DNA of 64,000 nt, taken from contig CAZOVG010000002.1 in the NCBI GenBank assembly GCA_964583335.1, forward strand, positions 248,001-312,000. Direction: 5' to 3'. How positions within the stretch are numbered: the first letter of the stretch is position 1; every line of letters starts with the position of its first letter. The position numbers and the translations under genes are program-made. The stretch comes from JAGNKE01 sp964583335 (GTDB lineage: Bacteria; Pseudomonadota; Alphaproteobacteria; Micavibrionales; Micavibrionaceae). Shown piece by piece: positions 18,101 through 25,074 of this stretch. The notes beneath the pieces are model-generated. The model had not been told where the DNA came from. It did no database searches and was given only the letters and a program-made list of their open reading frames with translations.

Positions 18101-18677
18101 CCGTTCTTCCGGCAAGACCGCCGCGCCGCCGGCCAAGCCCTCCGAACGAGGCTCGGACGCACTTTTCAGAACCGAGAAGCGGACTCGTGAAGAGAGCGCG
18201 GCCGCCTCTATCGCTGCGACGCCTAAACAGCCCGCTGCCCCCACGACCACCGCTGCCCCCGCTGCCCAGCCTGCGGACCAAGAAAGGAAGCCTCCTATGA
18301 CTCAACCCTCACCTGTCCCGGTTAAGGCGGAAAAACTTCTGGATCAGGATATGCTGACCAGTCTTGTCGATACTTTGGGCAAGGAACAATTCACCAAGCT
18401 TCTCGAAGGGTTTTTGAGCAAGGCCGACGAGATCGTCGCGCAGATCGATCAGGTTCTTGAAACCCGCGATATCGCCGCCTTGGCCGCCCGATCACATGAA
18501 CTCAAGGGTATGGCGGCAAATTTTGGAATGGCGGAAGTCAGCCGTCTGGCCGGTTTGTCTGAGAAGGCCGCGAAAACTTCGGATGCCGAGCAGGCGCTGA
18601 GGCACGCGAAGCTTCTGGCTGAGGCAAACAAAAAAACAAAGGCCGCCTTCGCCGCATGGCTGGGCAGCCTTAAGTAA
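15102..18677 (+). CDS. Hybrid sensor histidine kinase: 7TM-DISM sensor, HisKA, HATPase, receiver, HPt
   Basis: About 1191 residues. A signal segment (LLALLISTLLLFSTFALA) is followed by an extracytoplasmic 7TMR-DISMED2-like domain (about 50-215, with GFWITFEVYNDSD and REWVLDFGDVQDGRL). Seven membrane helices (about 225-440) come next, then a long charged coiled coil (455-510). HisKA has SHEIRTPMTGIMG with His518; the ATPase has NLVNNGLKFTHEGG, DSGIGIS and GGTGLGLAIS. The receiver has VVEDNEMNRK and Asp813. A low-complexity Ala/Pro linker leads to a C-terminal HPt with SHELKGMAANFG (His1132). It therefore contains a whole phosphorelay; the final response regulator is not adjacent. Start ATG 15102 is the first that keeps the signal segment; 15135 is an alternative. 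A CtrA-like box lies upstream. Confidence 0.93.
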   Translation: MITSWPISSFAMRRDLLKHRLAEPMLLALLISTLLLFSTFALAATTLQQPVPRGSGAVLKPSTESIPVGPHSYITADPDGTVNIQALKESFQHKGLKGEKQEDELLTMPLSSQGFWITFEVYNDSDIREWVLDFGDVQDGRLSLVRDTAIVNLTTNSVFALSSGLKLSGLPDSVDVPLPEDVFLGISVPITIQPKTTNIIAIYVKPDAGLGVSLSPRLLSQKQFMASLLSGDVSTLLGGLFFVMVMAVFTAFLYMTRHSAYIFLLAYFSSVCVLFFCLNQVFVASVFIQGPVLLGFYVISVIAALLHTRAHLRVEHSDHPIENAILFILCALTAGSAAAYVFVFNAGVTGFALFSACVILAYIAIIVISLFLDDTMQAVTRAFCAGWFVHLLAFIFLSLGVTEIVPFSIYNVEAFWLAFIPQSALFVLASVRSLTHEEDVRKKEAMRQKHDDQTVARMQKSKEAADQARLLRVIERERELMSELREREIQRAEEMRHAKEIADRANMAKSAFLAVVSHEIRTPMTGIMGMVQLLQDTNMNKTQADYVDTIKKSGQTMMTLLNDILDFEKIERGSMDIEEVQFDLPRLAQDIVTLMSGHAAQKNLSLRLETAPDLPHTVWGDPTRIRQILLNLVNNGLKFTHEGGVTIRISSRNSEKGEGHPDGTTLILFSVIDSGIGISKEAQLKLFTPFTQAEASITRQYGGTGLGLAISDKLVDAMGGKIRVRSEVGKGTEFYFELPMAIEEEAVEVAAPLSDEELKTDPIRILVVEDNEMNRKVLDGLLSKYGHEVLLAANGFEAIQLCEQERPRLIFMDIQMSGMNGLDAARKIRANSNEDVARTPIIALTGNVMPDEIEEIYAAKMNGVLAKPIDGRRLNEIIYNASRGQFERPLPPKASGDPFASLASKELGIEFDDRELYEDDASSSIGKEAPAQDGEFSFDAFRKKLEADEKEEVNPLDYGADITEASKKRKNDLSFGDDEELTEIQKFLLAQQGGASPETSRSSGKTAAPPAKPSERGSDALFRTEKRTREESAAASIAATPKQPAAPTTTAAPAAQPADQERKPPMTQPSPVPVKAEKLLDQDMLTSLVDTLGKEQFTKLLEGFLSKADEIVAQIDQVLETRDIAALAARSHELKGMAANFGMAEVSRLAGLSEKAAKTSDAEQALRHAKLLAEANKKTKAAFAAWLGSLK

Positions 18678-18693
18678 GACGTTTTTGTCTTTA

Positions 18694-19116
18694 TCAGCCG
18701 ACGATTTCTTCGTTTTTGAAGAAGAAGGCGATTTCCGTTTTGGCATTTTCCAAAGAGTCAGAGCCGTGCACGGAGTTTTCGCCGATGTTCAGGGCGTATT
18801 TCTTACGGATCGTGCCCTCGGCGGCCTTCTCGGGGTTGGTATCGCCCATGATTTCGCGGTTTCTGGCCACGGCGTTTTCGCCTTCGAGCACCTGCACCAC
18901 GACGGGGCCGGAGCTCATGAACTCGGTCAGTTCGCCGAAGAACGGGCGGTCCTTATGGATTTCATAGAATTTCTGCGCTTGCTCCAGAGACATCAGGATG
19001 CGCTTCTGCGCGACGATTCGCAGCCCACCGGCTTCAAGAAGCGCGTTGACGGCTCCGGTCAGGTTGCGCTTGGTCGCGTCCGGCTTGATGATCGAAAAGG
19101 TGCGTTCTACGGCCAT
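18694..19116 (-). CDS. ndk: Nucleoside diphosphate kinase
   Basis: Transfers the gamma phosphate between nucleoside triphosphates and diphosphates through a phosphohistidine. The protein is 140 residues, the standard length. It starts MAVERTFSIIKPDATKRNLTG, and the active-site His117 lies in ENSVHGSDS. The substrate-binding GDTNPEKAAEGTIRKKY segment is intact. It is convergent with the hybrid kinase gene (16 nt between stops) and divergent from the RelA-like operon. Confidence 0.97.
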   Translation of the reverse strand: MAVERTFSIIKPDATKRNLTGAVNALLEAGGLRIVAQKRILMSLEQAQKFYEIHKDRPFFGELTEFMSSGPVVVQVLEGENAVARNREIMGDTNPEKAAEGTIRKKYALNIGENSVHGSDSLENAKTEIAFFFKNEEIVG

Positions 19117-19238
19117 TTTCCATTCCTATTTGCAATATTATTCCCGTTTGGCCCCTGTCTATAGCGAGTCTGGCCTGTCTTAGCAAGAGAAGAATGGTTT
19201 TGGCCTAAGCCTTTCTTTTTGCTGCGAATAATAGATTA

Positions 19239-19268
19239 TTGCAAAAATAGTTCCGATTTTGGTATGAT
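19239..19268 (+). promoter_or_regulatory. Candidate promoter for the RelA-like operon
   Basis: TTGCAA (19239-19244) and TATGAT (19263-19268) are 18 bases apart, about 56 nt before the GTG start. The -35 element is poor, so this is a weak call. Confidence 0.3.
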
Positions 19269-19324
19269 GTTCGCTTAAATCAGACTAATATAATAAAAAA
19301 ACTAAGAATTCACAGGGAACGGAC

Positions 19325-20098
19325 GTGCGGGCACTGCTCACAGAGGAAGTATCGAAGAGGTTTCGCGATCAGGCGAGCGGCAGCCCGTGTCAGGGCATGA
19401 CGTATGATCGCATCGTTGAGACACGCGAAGATGCGAATGATGCCCTGCGCGGATTTCTGCGTGATTGCAAGCGACAGCTGCGGCTGCACGACGCGTTTGT
19501 CGGCCCTCTGAAGGATTTAGAGGCAGCGGATAAAAAAGCCAAACGGGAATATAACGACCGTAAAGAACTGGTCACCGACTACGTGCGGGGCAAAGTGGTC
19601 GTGCGAACCCCCGAAGAGGTTCTGGCGATCAAGGAGACCTTTAAAAACGGCCGTTCCGGACTTATGCAAGAGCACGGCATATATCTGGTCCACGTGACCG
19701 ACTTTTTCGAGGATCCAAAAGACTTTACAGGCTACCGCGCGCTGAACTATAAACTGGCCGTGCCGGTGGGCGAGGACGATTTTCAGGTCGTCGAGCTTCA
19801 GGTCGTGGCGGAGCAAATCGAGCAGATTTACGATACGACCCACCCTTACAAAGCGGCTGCGGAGGCGATCCACGACAAGGCCGACGCAGAGGAGCGGGAT
19901 TTAACGAAGCCCGAACGGCGTGAAGCGGCCTATAATTTCGCGGCCTGCCGATTGCATAACGGACGCGTGGCCCGGGATGCGGGATATGATGTTCTGTTGA
20001 AACCTGAACTTCGCGGGCGGCACGAATTGACGCGCAACCGCGAGATCAAGCTCTCGGGGATGGTCGATGACCTTGAGCGCATGCATAGAGACCGGTGA
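19325..20098 (+). CDS. RelA/SpoT-like nucleotidyltransferase-domain protein
   Basis: A 257-residue soluble protein. Residues 75-180 resemble the synthetase domain of RelA/SpoT proteins: YNDRKELVTDYVRGKVVVRT (Asp85, acidic position), DPKDFTGYRALNYKLAV (136-146) in the place of the usual NGYQSLH, and QVVELQVVAEQ (Glu157) in the place of VEIQIRT, followed by HPYKAAAEA. The His of the SLH step is Asn here. There is no HD hydrolase, TGS or ACT domain, so it would be a small synthetase-like protein, possibly alarmone-making, pyrophosphate-transferring to another target, or inactive. The GTG start at 19325 has AGGGA at 19314-19318. Two unknown genes follow on the same strand. The family call is by eye from motifs. 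Confidence 0.5.
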   Translation: MRALLTEEVSKRFRDQASGSPCQGMTYDRIVETREDANDALRGFLRDCKRQLRLHDAFVGPLKDLEAADKKAKREYNDRKELVTDYVRGKVVVRTPEEVLAIKETFKNGRSGLMQEHGIYLVHVTDFFEDPKDFTGYRALNYKLAVPVGEDDFQVVELQVVAEQIEQIYDTTHPYKAAAEAIHDKADAEERDLTKPERREAAYNFAACRLHNGRVARDAGYDVLLKPELRGRHELTRNREIKLSGMVDDLERMHRDR

Positions 20099-20130
20099 TT
20101 TTTTAAGAGCTTTATTTTGAGGATATTGAG

Positions 20131-20559
20131 ATGACGGAAAAATTAACAGGCAAGGACCTCAAGGGGATCTTCAAGGGTCACGATGACGTGCGCGTCGGCC
20201 CTCCCGAGAGCGAGGGACCGACCCAAGGCTCTGAGACCTATAACAAGTATGGTATTTTCTGCCCGCCGCACGGAGAGCCCGTTTTCATATGCGTTGTGAT
20301 GGAGCATAACGATGAAAGCGAAACCCCCGCCGATCAGCTGACCGAGGACGACTATGTTCAACACAGCGTCAAGCGCTGGGACTTCGGCAAGGGCGAATGG
20401 GTCGGCGGCCACGGGCTTATGAACTTGATCTCCCGCTCCTCTTTCAGCTTTATGGAGAAAGAAGACGACTTTTGGGATCAGCTCTTCAAACACAAGGACC
20501 TTTTGGCTTCGCGAGGTTCTGCGGCAGCGGAGGCCGCGCCTGAAGAGAGACAGCCTTGA
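20131..20559 (+). CDS. Unknown acidic protein, second gene of RelA-like operon
   Basis: 142 residues, acidic, no signal peptide or membrane helix. Visible features are a central GIFCPPHGEPVFICVVMEHND stretch that looks like a beta hairpin core, an acidic QLTEDDYVQHSVKRWDFG, and a charged C-terminus ending in low-complexity Ala/Glu. No family is recognised. A strong ribosome site (GAGGATATT, 20119-20127) stands directly before the ATG. It starts 32 nt after the RelA-like gene and its stop overlaps the TTG start of the third gene. Its position would suit a partner or neutralising protein of the RelA-like product, which is inference only. Confidence 0.7.
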   Translation: MTEKLTGKDLKGIFKGHDDVRVGPPESEGPTQGSETYNKYGIFCPPHGEPVFICVVMEHNDESETPADQLTEDDYVQHSVKRWDFGKGEWVGGHGLMNLISRSSFSFMEKEDDFWDQLFKHKDLLASRGSAAAEAAPEERQP

Positions 20560-20819
20560 ATCCTTTTGAAGATCAGGATTTCGAGTATGACGAGGACGGC
20601 GAGGAAACCGTCATCTACTACATTCTGGGCGAACTTCCGGTCAAGGTCACGTGCGAGGATTCCTTCCCCTTCCGGGCGGAGCGCGGCGATATCGAGACCA
20701 AGAGCTTCGTGCGCGACAACAGCCTGATCCGCCGGATCAACGATTCCTCCGACGTGCGCAAGGTGAGTGAAGCGGATTTCCGCAATTTCTGCCTCTCGCG
20801 CGGCATAAAGCCGATCTAA
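20556..20819 (+). CDS. Small unknown acidic protein, third gene of RelA-like operon
   Basis: 87 residues with a TTG start that overlaps the preceding stop codon, pointing to translational coupling. The sequence opens with acidic residues (MNPFEDQDFEYDEDGEETV), then YYILGELPVKVTCED, FPFRAERGDIETKSFVRDNSL and a C-terminal VSEADFRNFCLSRGIKPI. There is no signal peptide. The family is not recognised. It ends 20 nt before the 3' end of convergent alaS. Confidence 0.65.
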   Translation: MNPFEDQDFEYDEDGEETVIYYILGELPVKVTCEDSFPFRAERGDIETKSFVRDNSLIRRINDSSDVRKVSEADFRNFCLSRGIKPI

Positions 20820-20839
20820 TCACGATTGTTTGACGTTTT

Positions 20840-23542
20840 TTAAGCCAGCGCCTTTTCGATTGCGCTGACAGCGTCGTTCGCCGCCTCGGCGTTGGGGCCG
20901 CCGGCTTGCGCCATGTCGGCGCGGCCGCCGCCGCCGGAGCCGCCCAGCGCCTGCGCGCCGATCTTGACCAGTTCGACCGCGCTGACTTTCTGGGTCAGAT
21001 CATCCGTTACGCCCACGACGATAGAGGCCTTGCCTTCCGAGGTCGCCACGAGAACGATCACGCCGGAGCCGAGCTTTTTCTTGAGGTCGTCGGCCATGGG
21101 TTTGAGGTCTTTGGCGGGGAAGTCAGTTAAAACCTGTCCGAGGAATTTCAGACCATTTACGTCTTTAACTTCGTCTTCTGAGTTTTGCGTACCTTTTTTG
21201 CGTCGAAGTTCGGAAATGTCTTTTTTAAGTGCTTTGATATGGGCAACCAGCATATCTTCGTCGTCATCTTGTGAGTCTACACGAATTTCACCACCGCCAA
21301 GCTTTTTATATTCGTGTTCTAACTCCTTAATTTCGCTATGAAGTCTGCTTATGTTTTCTATATATTTTTGCGACTGGCTTGCAAGATATGCCTCCACGCG
21401 TGAGCCGGTGACGGCTTCTACCCTTCGGATTCCAGCGGAGAGAGAACCTTCCGAGATAATTTTGAATTTCTCTATTTCGCCGGTTTTATTGACGTGCGTA
21501 CCGCCGCAGAGTTCGACGGAGAAGGGTTTCTTCGCGCCCGCTTTCTTCGTGCCCATCGTCACCACCCTTACCTCGTCGGCGTATTTTTCGCCGAACAGGG
21601 CCATGGCGCCCGTTGCGCGGGCCTCTTCCAAAGGCATGACGCGCGTTTCGACGGGGGTGTTGGCGCGGATTTCCTCGTTGACGATGGTTTCGACCTGTTC
21701 GATCTGCTGCGCCGTCATCGCCGTGGGCTGGCTGATGTCGAAGCGGGTTCTTTCGGCGTCCTGCAGCGAGCCTTTTTGACTTACGTGCTCGCCGAGAACC
21801 TGACGTAAAGCTTCGTGCATGAGGTGCGTGACGGAGTGGTTGGATTTAATGGCAGCGCGGCGATTTGTATTAACGCGCATTCTTAGACTATCTCCCGTTT
21901 TTACAGTACCACCAAGAACTTTCACGACATGCAACCACAGTATGCCAACCTGCTTTTTAGTATCGCTAACAAACAATTTTGCGTTCTCGCCTGTTAAATC
22001 TCCTGTATCTCCAACTTGACCTCCGCTTTCAGCGTAAAATGGCGATTGGTTTGTAATAATTATACCGTTTTCACTTTCTCCAGATAGCACATCAACTCGC
22101 TTACCGTCTTTAACGATAGCAACCACTTGCGCTTCGGCCTCTTCCTTGTCGTAGCCCAAAAATTCAGTCGGGCCGACTTCGTCGAGGATTTCGAACCAGA
22201 GTTTTTCGGTTGCCTGTTCGCCGGTTCCGGCCCAGGCGGCGCGGGCGCGGGCCTTCTGCTCGCTCATCGCGCTTTCGAAGGCGGCGACATCGACCGCGAT
22301 GCCTTTCGCCTTGAGCGCGTCCTGTGTCAGGTCGAGCGGGAAGCCATAGGTATCGTAGAGCCTGAACGCCACGTCGCCGGGGAATTTCGCGCCGGAGGCA
22401 AGTTTTCCGGTTTCCTCGTCCAGCATTTTCAGGCCGCGATCGAGCGTGACCTTGAAGCGGGATTCCTCGCTGGAGAGGGATTGCACGATGAGCGCTTCGG
22501 CGCGCTTGAGTTCGGGGTAGGCCTCGCCCATCTTGGCGATCAGGGTGGGCACCAAGCGGTGCATGAGGGGTTCCTTCGCGCCCAGCAGGTGCGCGTGGCG
22601 CATGCCCCGGCGCATGATGCGGCGGAGGACGTAGCCGCGCCCCTCGTTGGAGGGCATCACGCCGTCAGCCAGCAGGAAGGCGGCGCAGCGCAGATGGTCG
22701 GCGATGACGCGGTGGGAGGGGGCATCCTTGCCGTCCGGCGAAACACCCGTCAGATCGGCGCTGTGCTCGATAATGTCGCGCAGGAGGTCGATGTCGTAAT
22801 TTGAGAGTTTTCCGGTCATCAACGCGGCGGTGCGTTCCAGGCCAAGGCCCGTATCAATCGAGGGTTTCGGCAGGGGTTTGCGGATATAGCCGCCCTGCCC
22901 GTCCGGCTCCTGCTCGAACTGCATGAAGACGTTGTTCCAGAATTCGAGGAAGCGGTCGCCATCCTGATCCGGGGAGCCCGGCGGGCCGCCCTGCAATCTG
23001 TCGCCCTGATCGTAGAAGATTTCCGAGCACGGGCCACAGGGGCCAGTATCGCCCATCATCCAGAAATTATCGTTGGTGTCGATGCGGATGATTTTGGAAT
23101 CGGAAAAGCCCGCGACCTTCTTCCAGATCCCGGCTGCCTCTTCGTCTGAGCTGTGGACGGTGACGAGCAGTTTATCCGGGTTCATGCCCAGATTTTTCGT
23201 GACGAGTTCCCATGCAAAAGCGATGGCGTCTTCCTTGAAATAATCGCCGAAGGAAAAATTGCCCATCATCTCGAAGAAGGTATGGTGGCGGGCGGTGTAG
23301 CCGACATTGTCCAGATCGTTGTGCTTGCCGCCTGCCCTTACGCATTTCTGGGCGGTGGTGGCGCGTTTATAGTCGCGGTGTTCGGCGCCGAGGAAGACGT
23401 TTTTGAATTGCACCATGCCGGAGTTGGCGAACATCAGGGTCGGGTCGTTATGGGGGACCAGCGGGGAAGACGCGACGATCTCGTGGCCGTTCTTTTTGAA
23501 AAACCCCAGAAATTCTGTGCGGATATCGTTGACTGTTTTCAT
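20840..23542 (-). CDS. alaS: Alanyl-tRNA synthetase
   Basis: Charges tRNA-Ala and edits mischarged Ser/Gly; about 900 residues, normal for bacteria. The N-terminus MKTVNDIRTEFLGFFKKNGHEIV and PHNDPTLMFANSGMVQFKN define the class II catalytic core. The editing domain has the zinc ligands in SNHSVTHLMHEAL (HxxxH) and CGGTHVNKTG. The C-terminal C-Ala region has a Gly-rich GGSGGGGRADMAQAGG motif. The ATG at 23542 is chosen because it gives the conserved start; an in-frame GTG seven codons upstream is possible. Two stretches (about 21150-21500 and 21840-22130) have clearly lower GC than the rest of the gene. Confidence 0.97.
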   Translation of the reverse strand: MKTVNDIRTEFLGFFKKNGHEIVASSPLVPHNDPTLMFANSGMVQFKNVFLGAEHRDYKRATTAQKCVRAGGKHNDLDNVGYTARHHTFFEMMGNFSFGDYFKEDAIAFAWELVTKNLGMNPDKLLVTVHSSDEEAAGIWKKVAGFSDSKIIRIDTNDNFWMMGDTGPCGPCSEIFYDQGDRLQGGPPGSPDQDGDRFLEFWNNVFMQFEQEPDGQGGYIRKPLPKPSIDTGLGLERTAALMTGKLSNYDIDLLRDIIEHSADLTGVSPDGKDAPSHRVIADHLRCAAFLLADGVMPSNEGRGYVLRRIMRRGMRHAHLLGAKEPLMHRLVPTLIAKMGEAYPELKRAEALIVQSLSSEESRFKVTLDRGLKMLDEETGKLASGAKFPGDVAFRLYDTYGFPLDLTQDALKAKGIAVDVAAFESAMSEQKARARAAWAGTGEQATEKLWFEILDEVGPTEFLGYDKEEAEAQVVAIVKDGKRVDVLSGESENGIIITNQSPFYAESGGQVGDTGDLTGENAKLFVSDTKKQVGILWLHVVKVLGGTVKTGDSLRMRVNTNRRAAIKSNHSVTHLMHEALRQVLGEHVSQKGSLQDAERTRFDISQPTAMTAQQIEQVETIVNEEIRANTPVETRVMPLEEARATGAMALFGEKYADEVRVVTMGTKKAGAKKPFSVELCGGTHVNKTGEIEKFKIISEGSLSAGIRRVEAVTGSRVEAYLASQSQKYIENISRLHSEIKELEHEYKKLGGGEIRVDSQDDDEDMLVAHIKALKKDISELRRKKGTQNSEDEVKDVNGLKFLGQVLTDFPAKDLKPMADDLKKKLGSGVIVLVATSEGKASIVVGVTDDLTQKVSAVELVKIGAQALGGSGGGGRADMAQAGGPNAEAANDAVSAIEKALA

Positions 23543-23603
23543 ATTCTTCGCTCTATTCTTCACTCAACCCGAGACTCAACCATGTTTACGAAAGTCTATA
23601 TAT

Positions 23604-24365
23604 ATGCAGGAATTTAGGGCGCTTGCCAACAGATTAGCGGACGAGGCCGGGGCGATCATTCGCCCCTATTTCCGGACCATCGAGACCAGCGAGAGCAAGG
23701 CGGACGAAAGCCCGGTGACGGTGGCCGACCGCGCGGTGGAGCAGCGTATCCGCGATATTCTGGAGCTGGAGCGGCCCAAAGACGGGATTTTCGGGGAGGA
23801 GTTCGGTGTCAAAAAGAGCGAAAGCGGCCTGACGTGGGTGATCGACCCGATCGACGGGACGAAGCCGTTCATTTCGGGCCGGGCGACGTTCGGGACGCTG
23901 ATCGCGCTGTGCGAGGGTGACGAGGCGGTGCTGGGGCTGATCGACCAGCCGATCGTGCGGGACCGCTGGCTCGGGGTTAAGGGCGAGCCGACGATTCACA
24001 ACGGGCAGGTTTGCAAGGTGCGGGTTTGCCCGAGCCTGAAGGACGCGCGGTGTTCGAGCACCAGCCCTGCCATGTTCTTTCACCGGGAGCCGGAGTTCCT
24101 CAAAAACTGGAAGCGGCAGGTCAATTTCATCACGTGGGGCGGGGATTGCATCGCCTACGGGTTGCTGGCTTCGGGGCATCTGGACCTTGTGATCGAGGCG
24201 GATCTGAAGCCTTATGATTTCCTTGCGCATATTCCGATCATCGAGGGCGCGGGCGGACTCATGCGCGACTGGCAGGGGAACAGGCTGGGCCTTTCCTCGG
24301 GCAAGGAGGTGATCGCGGTGGGCGACCCCTCGCTGCTGGAGGGCGCGCTGGGGATTGTCGCTTGA
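23604..24365 (+). CDS. HisN-like histidinol phosphatase (inositol monophosphatase family)
   Basis: Mg-dependent phosphatase of 253 residues. Family motifs: SPVTVADRAVEQRIRDIL, IFGEEFG (metal Glu), WVIDPIDGTKPFISG (DPIDGT signature), and WGGDCIAYGLLASGHLDLVIEADLKPYD with the second metal Asp, then PIIEGAGG. The TKPFISG and DLKPYDFLAHIPIIEGAGG forms are those of the HisN branch, which dephosphorylates histidinol phosphate in histidine synthesis; classical inositol phosphatases differ at these places. An inositol or sulfite-pathway (CysQ-like) role is less likely. The ATG at 23604 is the only start consistent with the family length. It is divergent from alaS. Confidence 0.82.
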   Translation: MQEFRALANRLADEAGAIIRPYFRTIETSESKADESPVTVADRAVEQRIRDILELERPKDGIFGEEFGVKKSESGLTWVIDPIDGTKPFISGRATFGTLIALCEGDEAVLGLIDQPIVRDRWLGVKGEPTIHNGQVCKVRVCPSLKDARCSSTSPAMFFHREPEFLKNWKRQVNFITWGGDCIAYGLLASGHLDLVIEADLKPYDFLAHIPIIEGAGGLMRDWQGNRLGLSSGKEVIAVGDPSLLEGALGIVA

Positions 24366-24366
24366 G

Positions 24367-25074
24367 ATGGGGAACGTAGAGCCGCCGCTTATCGTTTTAC
24401 TGCCGGGGCTGGACGGCACAGGAAGGCTTTTTGAACCGCTCTTGGCCTATATCGGCGACATGCCAGAGCATCAGGTCGTCAGCTATAAGAACATACCTCA
24501 AAACCTCGACGAACTCGCGGGAGATGTTGAGGCCTGCCTGCCAAGGAACCGGTCTGTTCTCCTTGTCGCTGAATCATTCTCCAGCCTTGTGGCCTTGCGG
24601 CTATTGGAGAGGGGGAATCTAAAAATAGCCGGGATTTTGTTTTTTGCCGGGTTTGCACGGGCACCCTGCCCCTTCCTGATCACTATCGCGCGTTTTGTTC
24701 CTTCGCCGCTCATCAAGCTTTTTGCAAGCAACCGTGTTTTGGCGAAGTTGTTCTTTCTAACGAATAAGATGCCCCTAAACGTCCTGAATCTTTATATGGA
24801 TGTTGTGCGCGGAATCCCTGCGGATGTCTTTAAAATGCGTCTTCGGATTTTGCACGAGGCCAAAAAGCCGCCCTCGCTGAAAACAAAAGTTCCTTTTGGC
24901 TTGTTGCGCGTGAGGAACGATCTTCTGGTTTCCAAGAGAGCTACGGACGATTTAAGTGCGCTTTGTGACGATCTGTTCTTGCGCGAGGCTGACGGGACGC
25001 ATTTTTTTATTCAAACGCGGCCTGAGGAGTCCGCATTAATGATCAGGGAATTTCTGCAAAAGATTACTGATTAG
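24367..25074 (+). CDS. Alpha/beta hydrolase
   Basis: 235 residues. LIVLLPGLDGTGRLFEPLL gives the oxyanion loop, LLVAESFSSLVALRL the nucleophile elbow (Ser in AESFS, an unusual G-x-S-x-G variant), VRNDLLVSKRATDDL a late acid and READGTHFFIQTRPEE the catalytic His. Without the Gly that normally precedes the nucleophile, activity cannot be assumed, but PGLDGTGRLF is shared by a recognisable proteobacterial hydrolase subgroup. The start directly follows the hisN-like stop, so the genes are probably co-transcribed. The GC of the middle part is lower than its neighbours. The 3' end overlaps the convergent transglycosylase gene by 11 bases. Confidence 0.8.
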   Translation: MGNVEPPLIVLLPGLDGTGRLFEPLLAYIGDMPEHQVVSYKNIPQNLDELAGDVEACLPRNRSVLLVAESFSSLVALRLLERGNLKIAGILFFAGFARAPCPFLITIARFVPSPLIKLFASNRVLAKLFFLTNKMPLNVLNLYMDVVRGIPADVFKMRLRILHEAKKPPSLKTKVPFGLLRVRNDLLVSKRATDDLSALCDDLFLREADGTHFFIQTRPEESALMIREFLQKITD

